A stretch of DNA of 64,000 nt from Brachybacterium halotolerans (GCF_016623465.1 NZ_JAEDAJ010000004.1:244906-308905); one strand, 5' to 3'. Numbered from the stretch's first letter, positions 18,280 through 27,235 are shown. Translations and numbers: made by a program. The notes: a model not told the origin generated them from the letters alone.

Positions 18280-19497
18280 TCACTTGCCGGCGACGAACGC
18301 CGGATCGGTGTCGAAGTCGACGAGTCCGGACACCTTGAAGGTGCCGTCGCCCTTGTCGGAGTCCGGGACCAGGAACGGCATGTCGTACGTGACCGAGGCG
18401 CCGTCGTAGATCTGCTCGGCGTCGAGGTAGTCGTGCTCGGTCGTGGCGTACGTGTACTCGTACCCCTTGCCGTCCGCGCTCACGTAGGAGACGGTGGCGT
18501 CGAAGTTCGCCGCCGCGCTCCCGTCGCCGTGGTACGTGATCGTCACCGGGACCAGGATGTACTTCTGTCCGCTCGGCGCCTTGTCGTTGTACTGGTCGGC
18601 CTTCGCGATGGCCTCGTCGGCATCGAAATTCGCCTTCCCGAGCTTCACGTCGAGCTCCCCGCCGTCGACCGCCTCCACGGTGACCGTGCTGCCCGCGGGC
18701 AGCGGATCGCTGCGGGTGCCGCGCGCGGAGGAGGAACCGCCCCCGGCGTCGTCGGACGCGGTCGCGTCCTCGCTGGGCTCGTCGGAGTCGCTGGGCTCGT
18801 CGGATGCGGTGGTCTCCTCGGGTTCGGTCGTCTGCTCCTGCGTGGCGGGACCCGACGTCGGCTCCGGATCATCGCCGCCCGCCAGGGCGAACACCGCGAT
18901 GATCGCGATGACGGCGAGAAGCGCGAGGACCGCGCAGCCGCCGCAGCCGATGAACCACCACTTCTTCGACCCGCCGCCGCTGCCCTGCTGCTGGATGCTC
19001 GAGAAGCCGTCTCCGCCCCCGCCGTACGCGGGCGCGCTCGAGGCGCCCGTGGTCGCCCCGTAGGGGTTCGCGGAGGCCGACGAGCCGGGGCTCGTGGGCG
19101 GCGCGGGGTACCCGCCGCCTGCCGTGCCGTAGTCGGGGTTCGCCGAGCCGTAGCCGCCGTATCCGGAGCTCTGGGCGCCGTAGCCGGCGCCTGGGTCGCC
19201 ATAGCCCGTGCCCGGGTCGCCGTAGTTCGTGCCCTGGTCGCCGTAGTTCGTGCCCTGGTCGCCGTAGCCGGAGCCCGCTGAGCCGTACCCGGATCCCGCG
19301 TTGGAGGAGTCGTAGCCGGTGTTCTGGGCGCCGTAGCCGGTGTTCGCCGAGCCGTACGCGCCGTCGGCCGAGCCGAAGTCCTGGCCGAAGCCCTGCTGCT
19401 GCCCGTCGGGCGGGCCCGCGGCGCCGTCGCCCTGGCCCTCGCCCTGCGGGGCCGAGCCCCATCCGTCCTGACCGGGATTCTGCGGTGGTTGCGTCAT
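18280..19497 (-). CDS. membrane-anchored protein with Gly/Tyr-rich repeats and a DUF4352-like exported domain
   Basis: The 405-residue protein has three parts. Residues 1-165 are a cytoplasmic low-complexity region of GYG-type repeats (YGDQGTN, YGDPGTG, YGAQ). Residues 176-205 are one transmembrane helix (KKWWFIGCGGCAVLALLAVIAIIAVFALAGG). An acidic Ser/Thr/Glu linker is followed by a C-terminal beta-sandwich-like domain (about 265-405) resembling DUF4352/TELO-like exported domains. No enzyme motif is present. Such proteins are common in actinobacterial envelopes with unknown roles; the N-terminus could drive condensation or partner binding. It is convergent with the aminotransferase gene. Confidence 0.75.
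   Translation of the reverse strand: MTQPPQNPGQDGWGSAPQGEGQGDGAAGPPDGQQQGFGQDFGSADGAYGSANTGYGAQNTGYDSSNAGSGYGSAGSGYGDQGTNYGDQGTNYGDPGTGYGDPGAGYGAQSSGYGGYGSANPDYGTAGGGYPAPPTSPGSSASANPYGATTGASSAPAYGGGGDGFSSIQQQGSGGGSKKWWFIGCGGCAVLALLAVIAIIAVFALAGGDDPEPTSGPATQEQTTEPEETTASDEPSDSDEPSEDATASDDAGGGSSSARGTRSDPLPAGSTVTVEAVDGGELDVKLGKANFDADEAIAKADQYNDKAPSGQKYILVPVTITYHGDGSAAANFDATVSYVSADGKGYEYTYATTEHDYLDAEQIYDGASVTYDMPFLVPDSDKGDGTFKVSGLVDFDTDPAFVAGK
19181..19275. repeat. 21-bp tandem repeat inside the Gly/Tyr-rich coding region
   Basis: The unit CGCCGTAGTTCGTGCCCTGGT is present twice perfectly (19219-19260), flanked by degenerate copies. Each unit codes seven residues of the YGDQGTN type, so copy-number change would keep the frame. 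Confidence 0.7.
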
Positions 19498-19706
19498 CGT
19501 GTCGCGCGGCGCCGAACGGCCCCGCCCCTCCTCTCAGCACCTGTGCCGACGTGGTCCACGGCACTCTGAGAGGCTATTGTGCCCCAGCGCACACCGGCGC
19601 CGCGACCGGATGCGCCACCCGGCGCCGCCCCTGCGGAGCGGCGCCGAGCGTCATCGGGTCGCGGTGAGCGCCCGCGGCCCGAACGGGCGCCGGAGATCGG
19701 GTGCTG

Positions 19707-21857
19707 TCAGCGGGTGAAGCGGTCCCCGTGGAAGGGCGCGCCGACGACCTCGCGGCTCACGCCGGTCTGGTCGAGGTACGGGGTGAGCCCGCCGCGGTGG
19801 CGCGGGTAGCCCGCGCCGAGGATCATCGCCAGGTCGATCTGCTCGGGGCGCTCCACGACGCCCTCGTCGAGCATCAGCCCGGTCTCCTCGGCGAGCCCGC
19901 GCAGGACGCGGTCCAGGAGCGCGTCGCCGACGGCGGCCGACCCGCCCTTCGAGGTCCCGCCGGAGAAGGCGGCCCGCAGCGCGTCGGAAACCTGCGGATG
20001 GACCTGCGAGCGGTCGCGCATCGTGCCCGCCTCGCCGGAGTCGAGCAGGCGCGTGAGGCCCGTGGAGACCGGGAAGCGCTCGGTGCCCAGCTGCTCGCCG
20101 AGGACCTTGCCCACGTGGTCGGCGACGCCGATGCCCACGAGGTCGAGCAGCTCGAAGGGCCGCATCGGCAGGCCGAAGGGGTCCAGGGAGGCGTCGACGG
20201 CGGCGAGGTCGGCGCCCTGGTCGGCCGAGCGCAGCACCTCGCTGAGCACGCGGAACAGCAGACGGTTCACGATGAACCCGGGCGCGTCCGCGCTCTCGAC
20301 GGCGAACTTCCCGCAGCGCCGCACCACCTCGTGACCGGTCGCGAGGACCGCGGGATCGGTGCGCTCGGTGCGCACCACCTCGACGAGCGGCATCTTCGCG
20401 ACGGGGTTGAAGAAGTGCAGGCCGACGACGCGCTCGGGGTGGGCCAGGTCCTCGCTCATGGCGGCCACGGACAGCGAGGAGGTGTTCGTGACCAGCAGGG
20501 CCGACGGGTCGAGGACGCCTTCGAGCTCCCCCAGCACGCTCTTCTTGATCGCGAGGACCTCGGGGACCGCCTCGAGCACGAGATCGCAGTCGGCGAGGTC
20601 GGCGACATCGGCGGTCGCGCTCAGCAGCTCGGAGACGGAGCGGGCGGACTGCTCGTCGAGCTTCCCGCGGGAGGCGGCCTGGGCGATCACGTCGCGGGCG
20701 TGCGCGAGGCCCTTCCGGGCGATGTCCTCGTCGAGGTCGCGCAGGGTGACGGGCACCTGCAGGCCGAGGGCGAGCTGCGCGGCGATCTGGGAGGCCATGA
20801 GGCCGGCTCCGGCCACGCCCACGCGGCGGATCTCGCGGGCGCCCTCGACCGGGCGGCGTCCGGGCTTGCCGCGGCGCAGCAGCTCGGCCGCGTACAGCGA
20901 CCCGGCGGCGGCATCGGAGTCGGCGAGGCCGACGATGGCCTGGCGCTCGGCGGCCAGGGACTGCTCGAGGCTCGATCCGGGCAGGGCCTCGAGGATGCCG
21001 AGCGTGCGCTTCAGCGAGGGAGCGCCCGCGGCCTCCATGCGCTCGGCCCATGCGCGACGGGTCTCGGCGGGGCTGTGCGGGGCGTCCAGCGCGTCGAGCA
21101 GCGTCCGGGCGCGATCGGATCCCGCGGCGGGGATCGGATCGGGGCGGGCCGACGGGTCGATGCCGCCGTCGGCGATGCGGCCGGCGAGGTGGTCGAGGGC
21201 CGCGTCGAGGTCCTCGACCAGTGCCTCGACGATGCCGAGCTCGTGGGCCGCGGAGGCGCTGAGCTGCTTGTCGCGGGCAGGGTCCTCGAGGATCACGCGG
21301 ACGGCATCGGCAGGGTCGATGACGGACTGCAGGAGGGTGGTGCCGCCCCATCCGGGCAGGATCCCGAGGCTCGTCTCGGGCAGGCCGATGCCGCGGACCG
21401 TGGGGCCGGCGGTGCGGATGTCGGCCATGAGCGCGACCTCGAGGCCGCCGCCGAGGGCCGCGCCGTTGAGGTGGGCGAGCACCGGGACCGCGGCGCCGCG
21501 CATGCGGACCTGCAGGTCGTGCGCGCGATGGGTCATGGGGTCGACGGTCTCGCGTCCGGCGGGATCGGCGAACATCGAGAGGTCGGCGCCGGCGAGGAAG
21601 ACCCTGCCCGTGCCGGTGAGCGCGATCGCCTGGATCTCGCCGGCCTCGGCCCGGGCGAGCGCCTCCGTGAACGCCGAGTCGACGTTCTCGAGCGACTGCG
21701 GCCCGAGCGTCGCGGGCCGGGACTCGCCCTCCGGCGGGGCGAAGGTGAGGACGGCGATCGTGCCGATCCCCTCGTGCTCGCGGTCCTCGACGAGGACGCG
21801 GGTGACGTGCTCGGTGTACGCGGGGACGCTGCCGGAGTGCGCGGTGGTGGGGGCCAT
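19707..21857 (-). CDS. fadB: fatty acid oxidation multifunctional protein: enoyl-CoA hydratase/3-hydroxyacyl-CoA dehydrogenase
   Basis: This 716-residue fusion has an N-terminal crotonase domain (about 20-230, with LAGADLSMF, NGAALGGGLEVALMAD and LGILPGWGGTT). A Rossmann 3-hydroxyacyl-CoA dehydrogenase domain follows, starting at RRVGVAGAGLMASQIA (about residue 340) with VTNTSSLSV and GLHFFNPVAKMPLVEVV. Two C-terminal dehydrogenase repeats complete it, including FGLPMRPFELLDLVGIGV. It carries out the hydration and NAD-dependent oxidation steps of beta-oxidation. The thiolase and acyl-CoA dehydrogenase are about 17 kb away at 38.6-41.2 kb, but both loci share a palindromic operator. Confidence 0.93.
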   Translation of the reverse strand: MAPTTAHSGSVPAYTEHVTRVLVEDREHEGIGTIAVLTFAPPEGESRPATLGPQSLENVDSAFTEALARAEAGEIQAIALTGTGRVFLAGADLSMFADPAGRETVDPMTHRAHDLQVRMRGAAVPVLAHLNGAALGGGLEVALMADIRTAGPTVRGIGLPETSLGILPGWGGTTLLQSVIDPADAVRVILEDPARDKQLSASAAHELGIVEALVEDLDAALDHLAGRIADGGIDPSARPDPIPAAGSDRARTLLDALDAPHSPAETRRAWAERMEAAGAPSLKRTLGILEALPGSSLEQSLAAERQAIVGLADSDAAAGSLYAAELLRRGKPGRRPVEGAREIRRVGVAGAGLMASQIAAQLALGLQVPVTLRDLDEDIARKGLAHARDVIAQAASRGKLDEQSARSVSELLSATADVADLADCDLVLEAVPEVLAIKKSVLGELEGVLDPSALLVTNTSSLSVAAMSEDLAHPERVVGLHFFNPVAKMPLVEVVRTERTDPAVLATGHEVVRRCGKFAVESADAPGFIVNRLLFRVLSEVLRSADQGADLAAVDASLDPFGLPMRPFELLDLVGIGVADHVGKVLGEQLGTERFPVSTGLTRLLDSGEAGTMRDRSQVHPQVSDALRAAFSGGTSKGGSAAVGDALLDRVLRGLAEETGLMLDEGVVERPEQIDLAMILGAGYPRHRGGLTPYLDQTGVSREVVGAPFHGDRFTR

Positions 21858-21918
21858 GGCCAGCCTTTCGGGGGTCTTCTCGTCGTCGAGTCGCCGCACG
21901 TCATCGAGGCGCTGATTC

Positions 21919-21937
21919 CTGATACCGACGGTTTCAG
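21919..21937. promoter_or_regulatory. palindromic operator upstream of fadB
   Basis: CTGATACCGACGGTTTCAG is a 19-bp palindrome with one mismatched pair, centred 71 bases before the fadB start. A near-identical site (23 of 25 flanking bases the same) lies upstream of the thiolase gene at 41297-41315. A TetR-type fatty-acid repressor is the likely binder, by analogy with other fad regulons. No such regulator gene is in the window. Confidence 0.65.
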
Positions 21938-22068
21938 GTACAGCATGCCGCAGGCGGGCCGGGAGTGTCCAACGACGCGGAGAGCGACGACGGGGAGCGC
22001 CGCATGTGCGGCGCTCGCCGCGGGGCGCCCCGTGTGCAACGCTCACCGTCGGACCGACGGCCGGATGC

Positions 22069-23634
22069 TCAGGCCCGGACGGCGACCTCCAGGTCTCCGC
22101 GGAGCGAGAACGACGCCGCGCTGATCGTGACGTCGCCGGTCACGGTCGTGGCCTCGGCATCGGCCGGCGCGGTGACGCGCAGCCGGACGGCGCGGCTGCG
22201 GCCCGGGGGCAGGGCCGGCACATGCACGCTCTCGGCGCTCCAGCCCTCGGGCAGCTCCGCCGTGACGCGGGAGGCGGGCAGTGTGCGCTTCTCGTCGTTG
22301 CGCAGGGTCACGGCGACCTCGACGTCGCCGCCCGCAGCGACCTCCGCAGAGGTGTCGGGGACGTGCAGGCGGAAGGGGTTCAACCAGTCGCGGTCGAAGC
22401 GGCCGAAGACGATGGTGTTGGCACCCTCTCCCTCGAAGAGCACGCCGAAGGTGCCGTCCTCGAGCGCTGTGAGCTGGGAGTACGCGTGGTCGCCCGTCTG
22501 GTAGGTCCTCTTCACCGGCCAGGTCTCGCCGTCGTCGTAGGAATAGCGCACGGTGCCGTTGACGCGCGCGGTCGCGCTGTCCGAGTTCGAGAACAGCAGC
22601 TCCTTCGCCGCGTCCGACCCTGCCCGCGCCCCCGGATCCATGGCGATGATCGAGGCGTTGTTCCGCGGATCGGTGAGCGTCGCGTCGAGGACGGGCTCGG
22701 ACCAGGTCTCCCCGCCGTCACGGGAGAGGGCGACGTAGCGCGCGGTGTCCCCGCTGTGGACGCGCGAGTTCAGCATCAGCGTGCCGTCGCTGAGCTCGAC
22801 GACCTTGTTCTCGTCCATGTTCACGCCCGTCGGCTCGCCCATCCGCCAGGTCTCGCCGTGATCGTCAGAGAACACGGAGTAGGCGCGGAACGACTCGTCG
22901 CGCCACTGCCCGATGTACTGCTGGACAAGGCGGCCGCGATGCTTCCCACGGGCGATCTGGATGCCGGCGCCGCTGGTCGCGAACATGCCGCGCACGTCGT
23001 CGGGCTTGGTGACCCCGGTCAGGCGCCGTGACGTCCAGGTGCGGCCGTCGTCCTCCGAGACCGAGACGGTCGAGCTGAGGACCATGCGGTCGGCGTCGTC
23101 GTTCCCGAAGCCGCTCTCGAAGAAGCCGGCGTCCTTGGAGAAGACATGGAAGTTGAACAGGGTGCCGGTGATGCGGTCGTGGACGTAGCTGGGGTCGGAG
23201 AACCCGATCGTGTCCTCGCCGTCGTGGCCCTGCTCGATGACGGTCTGCTCCTCCCAGGTGCGGCCGCCGTCGCGGGAGCGGCGCTGGAGGATCGAGTTGG
23301 GGCCGGGGGCGTCGATGCCGGTGGGGCGGCCGTCGTAGGCGGCGAGGACGTCGCCGCTCTCGAGCTGCACGAGCGCGGTGATCCGGTAGTTCGGGAACAC
23401 GCCGTCGCCGCCGACCGCGAGGGTCTCCGTGAGGAAGCGGCCGCCGGTGCTGCCGTGGCCATGACCGTGGCCGCTGCCGTGCCCATGTCCATGTCCATGT
23501 CCATGTCCATGACCGTGCCCTGTGGGCGCTGCGTGCGCGGCCGCGGGCAAGGCGAGGAGAGAGGCGAGGGCGCCGGTGCCCGCACCGAGAACGGTGCGGC
23601 GATGAGGTCCGGCGGTGCGAGGAGAAGACGTCAC
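22069..23634 (-). CDS. secreted exo-alpha-sialidase (BNR repeat, GH33-like) with His-Gly tract
   Basis: The GTG start (GAAGGAG ribosome-binding site) opens a 521-residue protein with a signal peptide containing HRRTVLGAG and AAAHA, so Sec or Tat export is likely. Residues 39-61 are nearly pure His-Gly repeats. The catalytic region has a YRIT motif in place of the usual F/YRIP arginine motif. Five Asp boxes follow: SRDGGRTW, SEDDGRTW, SDDHGETW, SRDGGETW and SYDDGETW, the mark of the six-bladed sialidase propeller. The C-terminal 90 residues resemble the NEW3 beta-sandwich of glycosidases. It probably removes terminal sialic acid from host glycans. No sialate catabolism genes are nearby. Confidence 0.88.
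   Translation of the reverse strand: MTSSPRTAGPHRRTVLGAGTGALASLLALPAAAHAAPTGHGHGHGHGHGHGHGSGHGHGHGSTGGRFLTETLAVGGDGVFPNYRITALVQLESGDVLAAYDGRPTGIDAPGPNSILQRRSRDGGRTWEEQTVIEQGHDGEDTIGFSDPSYVHDRITGTLFNFHVFSKDAGFFESGFGNDDADRMVLSSTVSVSEDDGRTWTSRRLTGVTKPDDVRGMFATSGAGIQIARGKHRGRLVQQYIGQWRDESFRAYSVFSDDHGETWRMGEPTGVNMDENKVVELSDGTLMLNSRVHSGDTARYVALSRDGGETWSEPVLDATLTDPRNNASIIAMDPGARAGSDAAKELLFSNSDSATARVNGTVRYSYDDGETWPVKRTYQTGDHAYSQLTALEDGTFGVLFEGEGANTIVFGRFDRDWLNPFRLHVPDTSAEVAAGGDVEVAVTLRNDEKRTLPASRVTAELPEGWSAESVHVPALPPGRSRAVRLRVTAPADAEATTVTGDVTISAASFSLRGDLEVAVRA
23483..23510. repeat. CCATGT hexanucleotide tandem repeat in the sialidase gene
   Basis: Four and a half units of CCATGT code alternating His and Gly/Asp-like residues near the mature N-terminus of the sialidase. 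The repeat is in frame, so slippage would change the length of the His tract without breaking the gene. Confidence 0.7.
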
Positions 23635-23826
23635 GGGAGCTCCTTCGTTCCTGTCCGTCGGCGGCGCGGGCAGTCGCCTCGCAGGGACCCACCGAGGGAC
23701 GTCTGATGTCCGACCTTAAGGGAGCTCGGTGAGCACCACAAGGAGGAGCGACCCTCCGGCACCGCAGGAGCTCGCCAGCGCACTCGCGCGTACGCTGGGA
23801 AGGAGACCTCGCGCAGGAGGTGCGCC

Positions 23827-24246
23827 ATGTCTTCCGGCTACAGCCCCGTCGTCCCGCATCCGCGTCCCGTGCCCTGGGTATGGACCCTGGCGGAGGCGCT
23901 GCTGGGTGCCGGCGCTGCGGCGACCATGCTCGGTCTGTTCCCCCTGGGGCTGCTCGCGCGGACCATCATGTGCGGCGCGCTGGTGATCGCGATCGTGCTC
24001 ATCGACGGCTTCACGCGGATGCTCTGCGCAGGATCCGGACTGGAGCGATCGATGCGTCAGCTCGTGATCGGCGGTCTCACCCTGTTGATCATCGTGCTGG
24101 CCGTGACGGCGATGCCGCTGACGGTCCCGTCGCCCACCCGGTGGGCGCTCGTCGCCGCGACCGCCGTCGGCCTGTTCGTCGAGCTGCGCTGGGACAAGCG
24201 CGTGCAGGTGGAGCGGGCGCAAGCGATCGCTGCACAGCAGGAGTGA
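23827..24246 (+). CDS. small integral membrane protein
   Basis: The protein has 139 residues and four hydrophobic helices, with short cytoplasmic-looking tails (SSGYSPVVPHPRP at the front; VERAQAIAAQQE at the end). The ATG follows a GCAGGAGG ribosome-binding site. I recognise no family. It is divergent from the sialidase and convergent with the universal stress protein gene, ending 24 bases from it. Function unknown. Confidence 0.65.
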   Translation: MSSGYSPVVPHPRPVPWVWTLAEALLGAGAAATMLGLFPLGLLARTIMCGALVIAIVLIDGFTRMLCAGSGLERSMRQLVIGGLTLLIIVLAVTAMPLTVPSPTRWALVAATAVGLFVELRWDKRVQVERAQAIAAQQE

Positions 24247-24270
24247 GCGACGCCGAGGCCCAGGGGCGCC

Positions 24271-25137
24271 TCAGGCCGGCTGCGGGGACGAGGGGTCCGG
24301 CTCGCCACGGAACTCGTGGCGGCAGATCACGGTCGTGCACTGGGCGTGATGCACCACGGCATGTGCCGTCGAACCGAGGAGGCGGCCGTGGCGTCCCTGG
24401 TAGCCGAGCACGAGCATGCCTGCCTCGGCCGAGGCCTGCAGGAGTCCGTCGGGCACGCTGCTCCCCTCCTCGACCTGCGAGGCGACGGCAAGATCCGGGG
24501 CCGACGCATGGGCCCGGGCGGTCGCCTCGTCGAGGATCCGCTCGGCGCCGTCGCCCTCGACGACGTGTCCGTCGACCGTGCCGCGCACGTGCAGCAGGGT
24601 CAGGCCCTCGCCGAGAGCGCGCGCGAGGCGGACGCCGGCGTCGACCGCTTCGAGGCTCGCCTCGGAGCCGTCGACCCCGACGAGGACGGGACCGTGCGGC
24701 GCCTCGGCCTCGCGCACGACGATCACGGGACAGCCGGCATGGGTGATCAGCCCCAGGCTCACCGAACCCAGCAGCATCCCGAGGAAGCCGCCGAGGCCGC
24801 GATTGCCGACGACCATCAGCAGCGCGGTCCGGGACGCCGTCTCGAGGACCGCGCGCGGATTGCCGGTGATCAGCTCCGTGCGCACCTCCACGCCGGGCGC
24901 GGTCTCCTCGGCGATGCCCGCGGCCTCCCTCAGCAGCTGCTCGGCGACGTTGCGGTGGCCGGAGCCGGAGACGCCCTTCACCGGCCCCAGATCCTTGGTG
25001 ACCAGCGGGAAGATCCAGGCATGGATGATCGCGAGCGGCTTCTTCCCGGACTTCGCCAGCCGCGCCGCCCAGCGCAGGGCCATGGCCGACTGATCAGAGC
25101 CGTCGTACCCGACGATGATGGTGTCGCTGAAGTCCAT
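24271..25137 (-). CDS. universal stress protein, tandem UspA domains
   Basis: The 288-residue protein has two Usp domains. The first begins IIVGYDGSDQSAMALRWAA and carries the ATP-binding pattern VVGNRGLGGFLGMLLGSVS (about 143-161). The second begins VLVGVDGSEASLEAVDAG and ends VLGYQGRHGRLLGSTAHAVVHHA. ATP-binding tandem Usp proteins accumulate in dormancy, hypoxia or stationary phase in actinobacteria. The start at 25137 has AGGAGGG upstream; a longer frame upstream is low-complexity and was rejected. It is monocistronic here. Confidence 0.9.
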   Translation of the reverse strand: MDFSDTIIVGYDGSDQSAMALRWAARLAKSGKKPLAIIHAWIFPLVTKDLGPVKGVSGSGHRNVAEQLLREAAGIAEETAPGVEVRTELITGNPRAVLETASRTALLMVVGNRGLGGFLGMLLGSVSLGLITHAGCPVIVVREAEAPHGPVLVGVDGSEASLEAVDAGVRLARALGEGLTLLHVRGTVDGHVVEGDGAERILDEATARAHASAPDLAVASQVEEGSSVPDGLLQASAEAGMLVLGYQGRHGRLLGSTAHAVVHHAQCTTVICRHEFRGEPDPSSPQPA

Positions 25138-25377
25138 GGCGTCCCTCCTGAGGGCTGCGATCGGCGTTCCCGGTCGGCGGTGATCCGGGCGTGCCACGAG
25201 CCTAGCGGCGCGGATGCGGAGGAGGGAGGGGCGCGGGCCCGGAAGTCCGCCCGTCCCGCGCGCCCGCCGCACGCGTTCTCCCTTCGTCACACCCGCGCGC
25301 AGGGCCTGTCGCCTCCCGCCCTCGCGGATCTACCGTGAAGAACCGTCCCCCACCTGCTCCAGGAGAACGCCCCGCCG

Positions 25378-26091
25378 ATGGTCACGCTCGCCGACACCAC
25401 CTCCCCCGCCACGGACGACTCCGTGCTGGACTCCCCCGCCTGGTCCGCGCTCACGGGCGCGCACGCGCACTTCGCGATCGGGAACGATCTGGTGCTGCGC
25501 TACCCGCACGACGTCTCGCCGTTCGTCGGCGTGAAGGACTGGGGGGACCCGGGCGTGTGGGACGCGATCCTCGACGTGTTCGGGCACGACGCGGTCGTCA
25601 GCGTCTCCCATGCGGATCCGACGCTGCCCGAGGGCTGGAGCTGGGAGCACCGCATCGACGGCGTGCAGCTCACCGAGACCCCCGCTCTGCGGACCCGCCC
25701 CGATGAGGAAGCGGTCGTGCTCGGAGCCGACGACGCACCGGAGATGCTCGCCCTCGTCGAGCGCAACCAGCCCGGCCCGTTCCTGCCGCGCACCCATGAG
25801 CTGGGGCGCTACGTGGGCATCCGGCGCGAGGGGCGCCTGGTGGCGATGGCCGGGGAGCGCCTGCACCCCGACGGCTGGACCGAGATCAGCGCCGTGGCCG
25901 TGGACGCCGACCAGCGCCGGCAGGGACTCGCCTCGCGCCTCGTGCTCGACGTCGCCCACGCCATCCAGCAGCGCGGCGACCGCGCCCTGCTGCACACGGG
26001 CGCCGAGAACACCGGTGCGATCGCGGCCTACGAGAAGCTCGGCTTCGCCCTGCGCCGCACCCTGATCTTCGGTGCCGTGCGCACGCCCTGA
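25378..26091 (+). CDS. GNAT family N-acetyltransferase (FR47-like)
   Basis: The protein has 237 residues. The first 115 form a degenerate N-terminal domain. The C-terminal GNAT fold has the acetyl-CoA loop in VDADQRRQGLASRLVLDVAHAIQQRG and the terminal NTGAIAAYEKLGFALRR typical of FR47-type acetyltransferases. The substrate is unknown; amino compounds, peptides and antibiotics are all possible. The ATG follows a GGAGAA ribosome-binding site. It precedes a small membrane protein gene on the same strand with a 115-base gap. Confidence 0.82.
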   Translation: MVTLADTTSPATDDSVLDSPAWSALTGAHAHFAIGNDLVLRYPHDVSPFVGVKDWGDPGVWDAILDVFGHDAVVSVSHADPTLPEGWSWEHRIDGVQLTETPALRTRPDEEAVVLGADDAPEMLALVERNQPGPFLPRTHELGRYVGIRREGRLVAMAGERLHPDGWTEISAVAVDADQRRQGLASRLVLDVAHAIQQRGDRALLHTGAENTGAIAAYEKLGFALRRTLIFGAVRTP

Positions 26092-26206
26092 GCACCGGAA
26101 CGGTTGTCTCGTCCGCGACGGTTCCGTACGGTCGAGGAGCGTGCGCGGTCCGCCGCGCAGGGCCCGTACGACGGAAAACAGGGCGCGGCGATCGAGGGGG
26201 AGCACG

Positions 26207-26740
26207 ATGCCGGCGACGCCGACGACACCGACACCCGACGGCGTCCGGACAGCGCGCACGGCGCAGGATCCCACGGACGCATCGGCCGAGCGGAGCACGC
26301 CTCGGCCCATCCCGCTGGCGCTCACGCTGATCCAGGCCGTGATGCTCTGCGGCGCCCTCGCGGTGATGATGGTGCTCACCACCGTCACCACGAGCTGGTG
26401 GCCGTGGCTGGTCTATGCAGTCCTCATGTACGGAGGGCTCTTCCTCGGAGGGCTCGTCCGACGCCGTCATCTCGGAGGGCGCGTGACCCGCAGCGGCAGG
26501 GTCGTCGCGGTGAGTGCGATCGCGGCGGTCCCGCTGGTGGTGCTCGTGCTCCTCGCGGAGAGCCTCGGATTCACCGCATGGGGGATCCTCGTTATGCTCG
26601 TCGTCCTCCTCGGCTTCACCGCGCTGCTGCGCTTCGACGACGTCGCGTCGCTGCAGCGCGCCCGGGCGGGGCACTTCGTCAAGCCCACTGCGACGGGCCC
26701 GCTGGACGTCGACGGCCCCGCACCCGCCTCCCCGCGCTGA
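26207..26740 (+). CDS. small integral membrane protein
   Basis: The 177-residue protein has a disordered Thr/Pro N-terminus (about 45 residues) and four predicted helices, including LIQAVMLCGALAVMMVLTTV and VLVLLAESLGFTAWGILVMLVVLL. The chosen ATG has GAGGGGG upstream. No family was recognised. Codon use matches neighbouring genes, so it is likely real. It is convergent with the glutaredoxin-like gene. Confidence 0.6.
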   Translation: MPATPTTPTPDGVRTARTAQDPTDASAERSTPRPIPLALTLIQAVMLCGALAVMMVLTTVTTSWWPWLVYAVLMYGGLFLGGLVRRRHLGGRVTRSGRVVAVSAIAAVPLVVLVLLAESLGFTAWGILVMLVVLLGFTALLRFDDVASLQRARAGHFVKPTATGPLDVDGPAPASPR

Positions 26741-26809
26741 GCGGTTCGCCGCGCCGAGCGGGCACGTCCGCTGCGGACCGGATCGGCCCGACGGCCCCAT
26801 CGACCCTGA

Positions 26810-27235
26810 TCAGAGCAACGCGCGGATCTCGTCGACCGTGGGATTGCGCAGCACCTCGTCGCCGATGATCACCGTGGGCGTGAGCTCGTCACCGCCGTTC
26901 AGCTCGCGCACGCGTGCGTTCGCCTGCTCGTCCTGCCACACGTTCACCCAGGTCACGCGTGAGTCGCGTCCGAGGCTCAGCAGCAGACGCTCGCAGTAGA
27001 CGCAGCCGGGCTTCCACAGCACCAGAGCGCGGCTCGGGGCGATCTGCGCCGATGCCTCGGCCCAGGCGGTGTGGCGTCCGCGCCGGCCCGACCACCAGCC
27101 GATCGTGAGGACCACGAGGCAGCCCAGGACGCCGACGAGAGTGCCCGCGGTGAGGCTCTCGACCCCGATCACGATCGCGAGGACGAGCACCGCGAGGAAC
27201 CCCAGGAGGATGCTCAGTCGCGTGCGCTGGTCCAT
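26810..27235 (-). CDS. membrane-anchored glutaredoxin/mycoredoxin-like protein
   Basis: The 141-residue protein begins with two transmembrane helices (residues 8-48), then a thioredoxin-fold domain. The redox motif is KPGCVYCERL with C78 and C81, and ELTPTVIIGDEVLRNPT holds the cis-proline. This is the mycoredoxin/glutaredoxin pattern that reduces mixed disulfides with mycothiol. The membrane anchor is unusual and would place it at the inner face of the membrane, since no signal peptide directs the domain outward. Its partner is unknown. Confidence 0.75.
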   Translation of the reverse strand: MDQRTRLSILLGFLAVLVLAIVIGVESLTAGTLVGVLGCLVVLTIGWWSGRRGRHTAWAEASAQIAPSRALVLWKPGCVYCERLLLSLGRDSRVTWVNVWQDEQANARVRELNGGDELTPTVIIGDEVLRNPTVDEIRALL

